From Nelumbo lutea (Eukaryota > Streptophyta > Magnoliopsida > Proteales > Nelumbonaceae), in the NCBI GenBank assembly GCA_022828595.1, contig JAKGHH010000003.1:57835759-57899758 (forward strand): a stretch of 64,000 nucleotides of DNA, given 5' to 3'. Of this stretch, positions 26,101-32,203 are shown piece after piece. Positions within the stretch are counted from its first letter, which is position 1. Each line of letters opens with the position of its first letter. The position numbers and the translations under genes were made by a program. The notes below the pieces were generated by a model, which searched no databases, was not told where the DNA came from, and saw only the letters and a program-made list of their open reading frames with translations.

Positions 26101-29100
26101 CCCATAAGAAGTCTCTCATCAACTTCTCCAGTTTCCTAGCTTCCCTAACTAGTATCCTAAAGACAGACAAATAATAGGTAGGTAAGTTAACCAAGGTAGC
26201 TCTTATTAGGGTAATTCTTCCCCCTAAAGAGATATAGTTCATCTTCTAAGAGACTAATCTCTTCTCAAATTTTTCTAACACTTGGGTCCAAAATCTACTC
26301 TCCCTAGGATTTGCCCCTAAAGAAAGCTCTAAATATGACATAGGCCAAGCAGAGGTGGAACACTCAAGACACTCTGCAATAGCCTCGACCTCCCCTACCT
26401 CTAAATTTATACCTGCTAGGCAACTCTTTTCCAAATTTATTCTCAAATTAGAGACACTTTCAAATCCTTTTATTAGCTCCTTTAGGTTTGCTACCTTTTC
26501 ACTAAGACCTCCTTTACAAAAAATCATTAGGTCGTCTGCAAACTGAAGGTTGGTGACGGGGACTTGGTGTCTCCCTATTCTCCAACCCCTGATGGCATCT
26601 TCGCTGTCAGCCTTAGTAATGATCCTACTAATCACATCAGCTACTAAGGTAAAAAGGAATGGTGAAAGTGGATCCCCTTGCCTGACACCCCTGCAAGCTG
26701 GAAAAAAATCCCTCACCGTACCATTTACCAAAATAGAGTGGTGACAAGTACTGATACACCCAAAGATCCAACTACACCACTTGTCCCCAAAACCACCATT
26801 CCGCATAACCTCTAATAGAAACTCCTAGTCCACCAAATCATAGGCCTTTTCAAGGTCCAATTTACAAATGAATCCTTTCCTACTAGACCTTTTCATTTCC
26901 TCCACACACTCATTCGCAATTAAGATCTGATCTGTTATTTGTCGCCCTTGAATGAAAGCCCCCTGAGTTTCACTAATGATGGTAGGGAGGACTGTTTTGA
27001 TTATCAATGAGAGCACTTTAGCAAGAATTTTATAGATTCTTGTCACCAGACTAATAGGCCTATAATCTTTTGGGTGGTGGGCATCATTCTTCTTAGGTAT
27101 CAAGGCCAAAAAGCTGGCATTAATTCCAAGGCTTATAGTGTGATTGTCTGCAAATTCCTTAAAGGCTTCAGCTAGATCCTCTTTCAACACCTCCCAACAG
27201 TTTTGATAAAAACCCATTGTAAAGCCATCTGGACCCGGAGCCTTGGATCTATCCATTAGAAAGATAACTTTCTTAATCTCTTCTTCCTCGAAATCCCTTT
27301 CCAGCCACCTTGCCACTCCTTCAATCCTTGGCCAATCCACCCTTTCCATAATTGTTCTCTCACTCAAAGGCCTTCTATAAATCGATTTGAAGTGGTCCAC
27401 AAATTTTCTAGCTATATCATCCTGGTTGGTAATCACCTTCTCTCCTATCTCTAACTTGGTCACAAAATTCTTTCTTCGTCTCTCATTGGCCAAATCATGG
27501 AAGAATCTAGTGTTCCCATCGCCTTCCTTAATCCACTTGTGTCTAGATTTTTGTCTCCAACTGATTTCATCCCTCAATAACACTTCCTCCAACTCCTTTT
27601 TTAATTGTCTCCTTAACACTTTGTCCTCCTCGATCAGCCCATTGTGAGATTCCTTTACATCCAAATTCTCTATTCGAGAGATTATGCCCAATTTTTGCTG
27701 CTCAACCTTTTTAATTTCTTGTGGAACTTGATCCCCTTCCATCTTACCCCCCTCTCCTCCTCACCCCACCACTCCTTCACTTTTTTCACAAAATCTGGAT
27801 GGGTAAGCCACATATTTTCGAATCTAAAAGGTTTGGGTCCTATAGGAAAAGACTCGGTTCCTATTTGGATAGGACTGTGATCGGAGGTGACCCTGGGTAA
27901 TGCCCTAGCAACCAAGTTTTCCAAACTATTCTCCCAGGGAAGGTTAAAAAAGAATCTATCCAACTTCGAGCACAAAGGGGTTTCCTGAAGGTTGGACCAA
28001 GTGTAATTGGCTTGTAGTAGAGGTATTTCCTTCAGTTCACAATTTTCAATAAAACCATTAAATTTCCTCATGCTTGTTGAGATTACCTGTTGGGGATTAC
28101 TGGTTTCATCAGAGAATCTAATGACGTTAAAATCGCTGCCCAGGCACCAAGGACCATCCCATAGCCCCTTAATTGCATATAGTTCCTCCCACATCTCATT
28201 CCTCTCTCTATAGGAATTAGGGCCTTAAACATTGGTTAAGACCCATACACACCCATTTTCTACATTCTTGCATTTAATGAAAACTGAGAATCTGCCTATC
28301 AATTCTTCCACCACATCCTCCCTTCATAGTGTTACAATCCCCCCCGAGGCTCCCCAAGAAAGAGACGAGCTCCAACCTAAACCTCTAGACCTCCAAAAAC
28401 TCCTCACCCATCTCCCATCTAATTCCATCAGTTTGGATTCTTGTAACAACCCAATATCACGTTTTTCCCTTCGGAGTAGGTCTTTGATCGCCCTTCTCTT
28501 CCTTGCACTCCCTAACCCTCTTACATTCCAGCTAATAATTTTCATCGATACAAAATAGCAAAGGACCCAATAAGATGCCATATTCTCGTCATTTTAGGCC
28601 CTTCCTCCTATCCCCTCTACCACTGAATTCTAAATCCCCCTCAATGTCTGAGATTAGCCTTTCCACTTCATATCTTTTTTTCTTATTTGTTCCTCTTTTC
28701 CCCCCCTTCCCAATTTCTCCATCCTTTCCAGCCAATGTTTGAGAAAAAATTTTACCCTTCTCACACTTATTTTTGCTACATCTTTCTACGAGTCCTTCCT
28801 TTTTATTTTGTTCCTCCATCATTGTACAGATCAACTCCCAAATTCTATCCGCCTCCCCCTTACTACGTCCTTCCAACACCCTCCCTCCTCCTTCCACTAT
28901 CACCCTCTCTCTTGCATCAGAAACTCCTGGATGGGAAGCTGGGATATCTGTTACAGGCATAGAAAACAAGTCAGTACCTAAAACAGAATTGACACCCATA
29001 CCTGATAGAACGGGGGTAGGACTAGAATCACTGAAAATGACTTGCTGACAGGCGGCACATGGTTTTAAGGCCTTTCCCCTTTTTGGACAAGGTTGGGAAG

Positions 29101-31734
29101 TAGACATGGTGAAAGAATCACTTCCTGACGACCTACCCACTTGGAAAACCTTTCTATGTGTTTCCGACACTAGAATACCCGCATCCATCCTCACGGCCAT
29201 TCTTGTCCCTCTCCACCAACATCCTGTAATTCATTAGACTCAGAGTCAGCTCCCTCGACGAAGGGAGGAGTTTTCACAGCTTTAGAACCAATTTCTTCAC
29301 CATTCCTAGTCTTCCCACCACTTGCCTCTTCAGTCTCTTCCTCTAAGAACAACTTTGTATGAAAACTTTCTGTTTCAAGAAGATCATTGTTGCTTTTTGG
29401 AGACAAACTTCCCAGACTTGGCGTTTCGTCTCTATCAGTATCGTCGTTACTGTTTTGTTCACTCAACCAATCTTCAAGCCATGTTCTGTTCTCATCACTA
29501 GGCTTCATGTATCTCGGGTTGTGCCTATCTGGTGAGAGACGGTTCGCCAGGTTGGATGGGACCCACTGTAGAGAGCCTCGAGACTGCGAGTCTTGAGACT
29601 TTTTTTGCGCCTGAACTGTTCAGTCAAGAAGAAGGGTTCGAGGTTGAAGAAGATAGACTTTTTATCTCGTCTATCAACTCATCCCTCCTCTCAGTCACGT
29701 GCTTACTTAACAAGTCCCTCGACCCATCTGTCTTATAATGGGCCTTGGGCTCAAGACTATAGGAGCCCAACTTTAAGTCCTTTATTTGAAAAGCCTTCTC
29801 CGGCCCACCATAAAAGGGATCCACTCGATTGGGCCCTTCTTTTCGTCCCACGTGACCACTTAAAGAGTCACGCCCCCCTGTTTTAATGGTCGAACCAGCA
29901 GCCTTCCCTGTATGAGATTGCTGGTTCAGCCTTCTCCCTTTCAACAGTAGAAGCTTTTTGTCTTTTTCCCCTGACACCACCTGCGCAAAGGATCTGCCAT
30001 TTGTCATACCCTCTTCTTGCTTTCTCCAGGTTTGACCTTCCAACTGCCCCAAAGCTTTTTGGCTTCCCAGAATATGTTGGCCCTTTTTAGTGAAACATCC
30101 CTTCCCATTTGAATTACCCAATCTCACTAGTCCACGTAGTGCTTCTTCTTCCTCCTCCCCTCCTACCAACCGAGCCTCCTTCCACAGCCCTGCTTCAATG
30201 GAGGAAGCTAACCACAGAGACAAAGCTCCCCTCTGTTTGTACCTTTACCTTTCGTGGAATTTCTTCTAGCTTCACACCACTTAGCAGGATTGCTACTGAA
30301 TAGAGATCGCCCCAGAAAGCACCTTTCAAGATTCCTCCACACAACACAGCTATAGACTCTGCTATTTCTTGTTTCCATAGATGGAATGGCAAGCCTATTA
30401 CACGCACCACCACACCATCTTCAACAAAAAAATCCTTGGAGTTGGATGTTGGATTCCATTTGAAGACTGTGAATGATCCGAACTCAGCCTGAACATTGAT
30501 AGCTAATATTTCCAAATCATTCTCTAATGGATCTAGGATGGCTTTACAGTTATCGAAGGGGGTTACTATGAAGACACTCTTCAACTTCAACCTGGTTGCC
30601 AGTAAGTCAGCTACCCTCCTCCAATCATTAACCTTTTCCTTGGCTTGTATCACAAACTTACTATCCCACTCCTCTCTCTCTAGACCTCCCACCATTCTGC
30701 AATGGCCTTTTGTTTTTGCCATGACCACTGGCCCTTGTTGTACCCTGCTGTTACTGAGATAAGCCTTCTCCTCCCTTATGGAGGCTTTTTTCTCATTTGC
30801 TACTCTTTGAACTAAGAACTATTTGAGCAACCAGTCTACTTCCCCCCAGCCTTGGTTCTGTTTTCCTGCAGGTAGACACACCAGTTGCCTCTGTCCCTTC
30901 CCAAAAAATTCAGTCAAAGCTCTGAAGAACCCCTTTCTATTCCTCTTACATTCTACAACATATCTTCTCCCTTCTAGTGTACTAAAATCCTGCCAGTTTA
31001 TCTGCTTACCTTTTGAACAGGCTCCAGCTATGAACTTTCTTAGCCACTCGATCACTTCTAATCCTTCCAGCAATATTGTACCCTTTTTCGCTTCCCTCAG
31101 GCTTTCCATCCCCTTGATTCTCATCTCTTCGAACAGGAGATTTTTTGCTTCTATCTTCAAAGATCTCCTCCACTGACCTGCCTGCACGAACTCCATCCCC
31201 TCCATTTTAGAAGCGGCAATTGTTATGGAATAATTTCCCCACTGCCATCATCTGGACACTATGGAAGTAAAGTAATAATTGTATTTTTGACAACAAATTT
31301 TCTGCTTTGGAGGAAATGAGAAGTAATCTCATAGGTTTGCTTAGTTCTTAGCTGGGTGTATGAAGATTATTTCTGTGTGTCCAGCTAAGTTCTTTTTTGC
31401 AGGCTGGACTTTTTTTTGGATGACACTTCTTATTTTGTTTGATTGCAGTACAAATAAAGTAAATTAAGACATGAAGCAGACAAAGTAAAATCCAAAACAA
31501 AATTAGACAACAATTTGCATTTTTTACATTTGCACTCCCATGCATTTGTGCTAGTGCAAATAAATTTGCACTGACACCAAACACAGTCTAAAGAACAAAT
31601 AAATAATAATATGCATGTTTTACCAGCAGGCTTTCCCACAGCAAAGCTATGTCCAACCAGCCACGACGGCAGCTTTTACCCCAGCTCAGCAACAGGCTCC
31701 AGTCCAACAGGCCTACTACGGAAGTTACTATTGA
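350..31734 (+). CDS. PRP39: PRP39-like pre-mRNA-processing factor 39, 3' nine exons (5' partial)
   Basis: PRP39 is a nuclear U1 snRNP-associated protein made of HAT (half-a-TPR) helical repeats that helps U1 engage 5' splice sites. Exons are 350-713, 1214-1357, 2856-3008, 3094-3210, 3443-3523, 3634-3783, 6590-6883, 7542-7655 and 31630-31734. All introns are GT-AG and join in phase, giving about 506 codons without a stop. Family hallmarks include [36 protein letters not shown] and a Gly/Tyr/Gln-rich C-terminal tail ending YYGSYY. Plant PRP39 proteins are roughly 800 residues, so about 300 N-terminal residues lie before position 1. In Arabidopsis, loss of PRP39 is known to delay flowering. The reading frame is clean, so the gene looks functional despite introns full of transposons. 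Family assignment is firm; which paralogue it is cannot be told. Confidence 0.95.
1214..1357 (+). CDS. PRP39: PRP39 exon 2 in window
   Basis: A 48-codon phase-0 exon between ...atttcag and gtatgggt. It encodes one HAT repeat, [20 protein letters not shown] and then [10 protein letters not shown], with the conserved Trp and Tyr of the helix A signature. Confidence 0.93.
1785..2040 (+). mobile_element. L1 LINE 3' end fragment in PRP39 intron
   Basis: Positions 1785-1847 read [20 protein letters not shown] then stop, the C-terminus of a plant L1 RNase H domain. An L1-like 3' UTR follows, with AATAAA near 2010 and an A-rich end. It lies in the 1.5-kb intron between 1358 and 2855; the remainder of that intron is AT-rich and unassigned. 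Confidence 0.65.
2856..3008 (+). CDS. PRP39: PRP39 exon 3 in window
   Basis: A 51-codon exon between ...ccttgacag and gtaagaca. It encodes [20 protein letters not shown] and the following helix, a HAT repeat pair of the PRP39 family. Confidence 0.93.
3094..3210 (+). CDS. PRP39: PRP39 exon 4 in window
   Basis: A 39-codon exon after ...gatcttgcag and before gtaggtgt, separated from the previous exon by only 85 bp of intron. It encodes [20 protein letters not shown] and [14 protein letters not shown], a HAT repeat. Confidence 0.93.
3443..3523 (+). CDS. PRP39: PRP39 exon 5 in window
   Basis: A 27-codon exon after ...aattttag and before gtttaaac. It encodes [20 protein letters not shown], the second helix pair of a HAT repeat. 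Confidence 0.92.
3634..3783 (+). CDS. PRP39: PRP39 exon 6 in window
   Basis: A 50-codon exon after ...agacatgcag and before gtaatatc. It encodes [20 protein letters not shown] and the conserved EKYIVPS and [10 protein letters not shown] stretches. The 2.8-kb intron that follows holds the GC-rich hAT-like pair and LINE fragments. Confidence 0.92.
3951..5482. mobile_element. GC-rich hAT-like TIR element (outer copy)
   Basis: Imperfect terminal inverted repeats AGTTTTCAAGGCGCC and (reverse complement of the right end) AGTTGTTAGGGCGAC bound the element. Flanks GTTGCCAT (3943-3950) and ATTGCTAT (5483-5490) agree at 6 of 8 bases, as expected for an old 8-bp target duplication. The ends are rich in GCCTAGGCG motifs, unlike the AT-rich surroundings. 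A (GTA)n microsatellite lies at 4238-4267. No transposase is visible. A related left end occurs at 15153. Confidence 0.6.
4504..5442. mobile_element. hAT-like element nested in the GC-rich element
   Basis: Flanked by CTTGTTGC (4496-4503) and CTTGTCGC (5443-5450), an 8-bp duplication with one mismatch. The ends read TAATGATTTAAAAGG and, inverted, CAGTGCTTTAAAAGC. The body shares a long core with 12724-13400 and 9398-9899 (tgcctctc..ggca, then ..caaaggcgactc and ..atgttttacatcacatta). The product-like reading frames in it are not credible genes. Confidence 0.75.
5891..5935 (+). mobile_element. RTE LINE 3' end fragment
   Basis: The motif tgatcccaaatagttggga is the plus-sense version of the RTE 3' tail found in antisense at the window start. 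It is short and isolated inside the 3784-6589 PRP39 intron. Confidence 0.45.
6065..6372 (+). mobile_element. L1 LINE C-terminal fragment
   Basis: One frame reads [13 protein letters not shown] followed by [15 protein letters not shown] residues, the conserved W..W.ERN..F block after the zf-RVT domain of plant L1 ORF2. An A-rich end follows near 6360. It is an orphan 3' fragment in the PRP39 intron before exon 6590. Confidence 0.6.
6590..6883 (+). CDS. PRP39: PRP39 exon 7 in window
   Basis: A 98-codon exon after ...cgttttgcag and before gtagttat. It encodes [20 protein letters not shown] and the basic LRKRHAEDF segment that closes the HAT region, then the start of the low-complexity Gln/Gly/Trp/Tyr tail ([17 protein letters not shown]). 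Confidence 0.93.
6922..7262 (-). mobile_element. Antisense L1 RNase H fragment
   Basis: The minus strand reads [16 protein letters not shown], then [19 protein letters not shown], the RNase H active-site region and C-terminus of a plant L1. It occupies much of the PRP39 intron 6884-7541. A (TG)n tract follows at about 7296-7311. Confidence 0.7.
7542..7655 (+). CDS. PRP39: PRP39 exon 8 in window
   Basis: A 38-codon exon after ...ataatttcag and before gtactgtg. It is entirely low-complexity tail ([17 protein letters not shown], then Ala/Thr/Pro/Gln/Tyr). Its donor opens the 24-kb intron; read-through meets a stop after three codons. Confidence 0.92.
7695..8211. repeat. 259-bp tandem duplication
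   Basis: The unit starting tttctgttaaagattacct at 7695 recurs at 7954 with few differences, including the poly-T tract, the gatgtagcctaagcaatgcc block and the aataaatagatggc end. The poly-T runs differ in length between copies. It sits at the start of the 24-kb PRP39 intron. Positions 8212-8499 hold no recognised feature. Confidence 0.85.
9190..9975 (-). mobile_element. RTE LINE fragment inserted in the L1
   Basis: Antisense RTE sequence (caaaccatcttagtccact, ..attcatgcatctcaatgtt, ..cttcatacagaaatgc) parallels the RTE copy at 51817-53300. It is itself split at 9398-9899 by a hAT-like element and continues after it with the next part of the RTE sequence. Confidence 0.6.
9398..9899. mobile_element. 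hAT-like element of the 12724 family inside RTE fragment
   Basis: Flanks TGTTTTAT (9390-9397) and TGTTTTCT (9900-9907) differ at one base. The left end TAGTGATTTG and the core (ggcacaaaggcg-like block, then tgttttacatcacattag) match the copies at 4504 and 12724. It lacks much of the copy-12724 left part. Confidence 0.65.
10274..11458. mobile_element. Mutator-like non-autonomous TIR element
   Basis: Imperfect TIRs CATGGTTTCAAATG and (right end inverted) AAGGTTTAAAATG are flanked by GGCTTTGAG (10265-10273) and GGCTCTAAG (11459-11467), a 9-bp duplication with two mismatches, the length typical of Mutator-like elements. The interior is very AT-rich (10600-11200). It holds an antisense L1 3' UTR fragment at 10485-10585 and a CATCGA tandem repeat near 11420-11450. 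No transposase is visible. Confidence 0.55.
10485..10585 (-). mobile_element. L1 3' UTR fragment
   Basis: The stretch ..aataaatttattaattcagaa.. followed by agctgcagcccctc matches the 3' UTR of the antisense L1 at about 24410-24500. It is nested in the Mutator-like element. Confidence 0.6.
11590..11880 (-). mobile_element. Antisense LINE fragment, W..ERN block
   Basis: Read on the minus strand, one frame gives [13 protein letters not shown], then FWCLWQ and [19 protein letters not shown], the plant LINE segment after zf-RVT. Its orientation is opposite to the L1 that surrounds it, so it is a separate insertion or a local inversion. Confidence 0.55.
12724..13400. mobile_element. hAT-like element inserted in L1 RNase H
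   Basis: A perfect 8-bp duplication GCATATTG (12716-12723 and 13401-13408) flanks inverted ends TAGTGATTTAAAAGGCAC and, inverted, TAGTGTTTTAAAAGCAC. The element interrupts the RNase H reading of the L1, which resumes after 13408. It is GC-rich at the left end (GCCCAGG, GCGCC motifs) and AT-rich inside. No coding capacity is credible; it is the best-defined member of a family with copies at 4504 and 9398. Confidence 0.85.
14220..15150 (+). mobile_element. L1 LINE 3' fragment (zf-RVT end and RNase H)
   Basis: Positions 14235-14300 read [15 protein letters not shown]. After a small MITE the frame resumes as [17 protein letters not shown] at about 14690, then [13 protein letters not shown], and [18 protein letters not shown] near 15075-15120, all RNase H landmarks. 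Stops and frameshifts show decay. Positions 13741-14219 hold no recognised feature. Confidence 0.7.
14392..14645. mobile_element. Small MITE-like element in L1 fragment
   Basis: Left end GGGGCCATTTGGCAG and inverted right end GGGCCCATTTAACG form imperfect TIRs around about 250 bp, and L1 sequence lies on both sides. No target duplication was identified. The minus-strand reading frame of about 100 codons here is not a recognised protein. Confidence 0.45.
15153..15240. mobile_element. Left end of GC-rich hAT-like family
   Basis: agttgtcaaggtgcctagg and the following cacctaggcggtggaat match the left end of the element at 3951. The right end was not found. Positions 15240-16530 are otherwise AT-rich with no recognised feature. 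Confidence 0.45.
16532..16629. repeat. Perfect 49-bp tandem duplication
   Basis: Two identical 49-bp units (16532-16580, 16581-16629) starting ggagttttgaataaaggtct lie immediately before the gypsy gag start. Identity of the copies indicates a recent duplication. Confidence 0.9.
16693..17216 (+). pseudogene. Gypsy gag remnant
   Basis: From [20 protein letters not shown] a coiled, Glu/Lys-rich N-terminus leads to [20 protein letters not shown] and VEQYFEYH, the retrotransposon gag motif. An in-frame TAG (17005-17007) follows ETLGH, and the frame then continues with [15 protein letters not shown] and [13 protein letters not shown]. The segment ends at a TAA near 17214. Confidence 0.85.
17440..20900 (+). 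pseudogene. Gypsy pol remnant (PR-RT-RNase H-INT)
   Basis: A zinc knuckle remnant at about 17459-17506 reads CYNCD, then a TAG, then KFGPGHKYK, with the last Cys replaced by Tyr. The protease motif is [12 protein letters not shown] in place of DSGST. RT is at 18158-18830 with several frame breaks. RNase H is at 18839-19560 ([32 protein letters not shown]), including an internal 106-bp duplication. Integrase includes [26 protein letters not shown] and DGQTEVVNR, then the C-terminal [13 protein letters not shown] region to about 20680 and a frame-shifted tail. The zinc knuckle and protease are both damaged. Confidence 0.85.
19325..19536 (+). repeat. 106-bp tandem duplication in gypsy RNase H
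   Basis: The block starting gacaagaagtgtcaagttct at 19325 recurs at 19431. Because 106 is not a multiple of three, the second copy shifts the reading frame. It includes the KPGPTNK coding stretch ahead of ADALS. Confidence 0.9.
22733..23794. mobile_element. hAT-like element, CAAGGTTTT family
   Basis: Perfect 8-bp duplication GTTTACAC (22725-22732, 23795-23802). Inverted ends are CAAGGTTTTAAAAAACCG and, inverted, CAGTGTTTTCGAACCG. The interior is full of CCGGTT/GGTTGAAC-type repeats and a (TA)n(TG)n microsatellite at about 23131-23172. It carries a second copy of its own family (23021-23616). Confidence 0.8.
23021..23616. mobile_element. Second hAT-like copy nested in the first
   Basis: Perfect 8-bp duplication CTCTCTGC (23013-23020, 23617-23624) flanks ends AAATGTTTTAAAAACCG and, inverted, CAATGTTACC, related to the host element's ends. 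Confidence 0.65.
24300..24401. mobile_element. Left half of a MITE split by the antisense L1
   Basis: gtgtttggttgcaatgcaaa and ataaaattgcactga mirror the right half at 31445-31590 (ataaatttgcactgac, accaaacac), forming imperfect inverted repeats around the L1 insertion. Positions 23890-24300 hold nothing recognised. Confidence 0.5.
24503..28581 (-). pseudogene. L1 ORF2 (endonuclease, RT, RNase H), broken
   Basis: ORF2 opens at 28581, or at the inner Met 28545 ([19 protein letters not shown]). The APE-type endonuclease shows [22 protein letters not shown] and TSDHSPI. RT shows [24 protein letters not shown] and FADDLMIF. A zf-RVT region follows ([12 protein letters not shown]), then RNase H with [26 protein letters not shown] and LSDVLAKQG. 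In-frame stops occupy 28324-28326, 28225-28227, 26825-26827, 26246-26248 and 25078-25080. Frameshifts fall at 27682-27742, 26006-26082 and 24871-24886. Catalytic motifs are otherwise present, which suggests fairly recent loss of function. Confidence 0.9.
28589..31205 (-). pseudogene. L1 ORF1 (broken)
   Basis: The start [20 protein letters not shown] opens a frame interrupted by a stop at 30819-30821 and then continued in the same frame to 30195 ([32 protein letters not shown]), which resembles the DUF4283-type RNA-binding domain of plant LINE ORF1. Frames then shift near 30200, between 29508 and 29624, and near 29195. The latter half is polar and low in conservation. No CCHC knuckle is visible. 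ORF1 proteins coat LINE RNA; this one is broken. Confidence 0.75.
31445..31590. mobile_element. Right half of the MITE split by the L1
   Basis: Complements the left half at 24300-24401, with gtgcaaataaatttgcact and accaaacac near its end. It lies about 40 bp upstream of the PRP39 terminal exon acceptor. Confidence 0.5.
31630..31734 (+). CDS. PRP39: PRP39 terminal coding exon
   Basis: This supplies the last 34 residues, beginning [10 protein letters not shown] and ending QQAYYGSYY before TGA at 31732-31734. The acceptor is ...ttttaccagcag; the tandem CAGCAG allows an alternative start at 31627 that adds one Gln (NAGNAG acceptor). The exon was tied to the gene because the conserved plant PRP39 C-terminus (AYYGSYY) is missing from everything upstream and fits in phase here. 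Confidence 0.88.
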   Translation, partial: AFPQQSYVQPATTAAFTPAQQQAPVQQAYYGSYY

Positions 31735-32203
31735 AGCGTGTGAGCTTATCCTTGCCAATTTTGCTACCATCTGTAAATTAGATTCTTACAAAAATCAGGA
31801 AAAAAAAATGAGGTCATTCAGGTGTACCCTGGGTTTTGGAACTTGGATTTGGGTTGGCTAATTCCTAATTGTAGCAAAGGTGTGAAAAAAGGAACTGGTG
31901 TTTCAACTAACCCGAGAATTGCATTGTAATGGAATTGTATTTTAGATGTCTAATGTGTTGTCTGTAATTCTATTTCCTGAATGCATTTAAGGTTGTTTGT
32001 ACATTAGCAGATTTATCATACACGTGGGAATGTTTTCATGTCAGCAGCACTGTTTTATTCCCCATCAATCCATCATGTATCCACATTGTGTTATCAGACT
32101 TGTGTATATGCCCCGTTTGTGAAAGAAGAAAAATTTGGGTTTTGGCTGGGCATATGAAATTCTCATTCAGATTATTTATAGCGGTTGTGAAGTGGGAACC
32201 AAT

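Larger units (their letters stand above)
24401..31428 (-). mobile_element. Near full-length L1 LINE, antisense in PRP39 intron
   Basis: A 16-bp target-site duplication CTTATTTTGTTTGATT (24386-24401 and 31429-31444) bounds the element. The 3' end is a short poly(A), seen as T8 after 24400, preceded by a 3' UTR with ataaacttactattattcat. ORF1 and ORF2 follow in plant L1 order, with a 5' UTR of about 220 bp (31206-31428). Total length is 7.0 kb. It carries only a few stops and frameshifts in ORF2, so it is the youngest large element recognised here, but it is inactive as read. Confidence 0.92.
7656..31629 (+). other. 24-kb terminal intron of PRP39
   Basis: The donor gtactgtg follows 7655 and the acceptor cagcag ends at 31629, giving 23,974 bp. 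Almost all of it is identifiable transposon sequence: L1 copies on both strands, an RTE fragment, a Ty3/gypsy body, several TIR elements and a 259-bp tandem duplication. Other PRP39 introns in the window are 85-2806 bp. Confidence 0.87.

Noticed and set aside
25039..31176. Numerous plus-strand open frames
   Set aside because: They are antisense to the L1 ORF1 and ORF2 reading frames and show no domain of their own.
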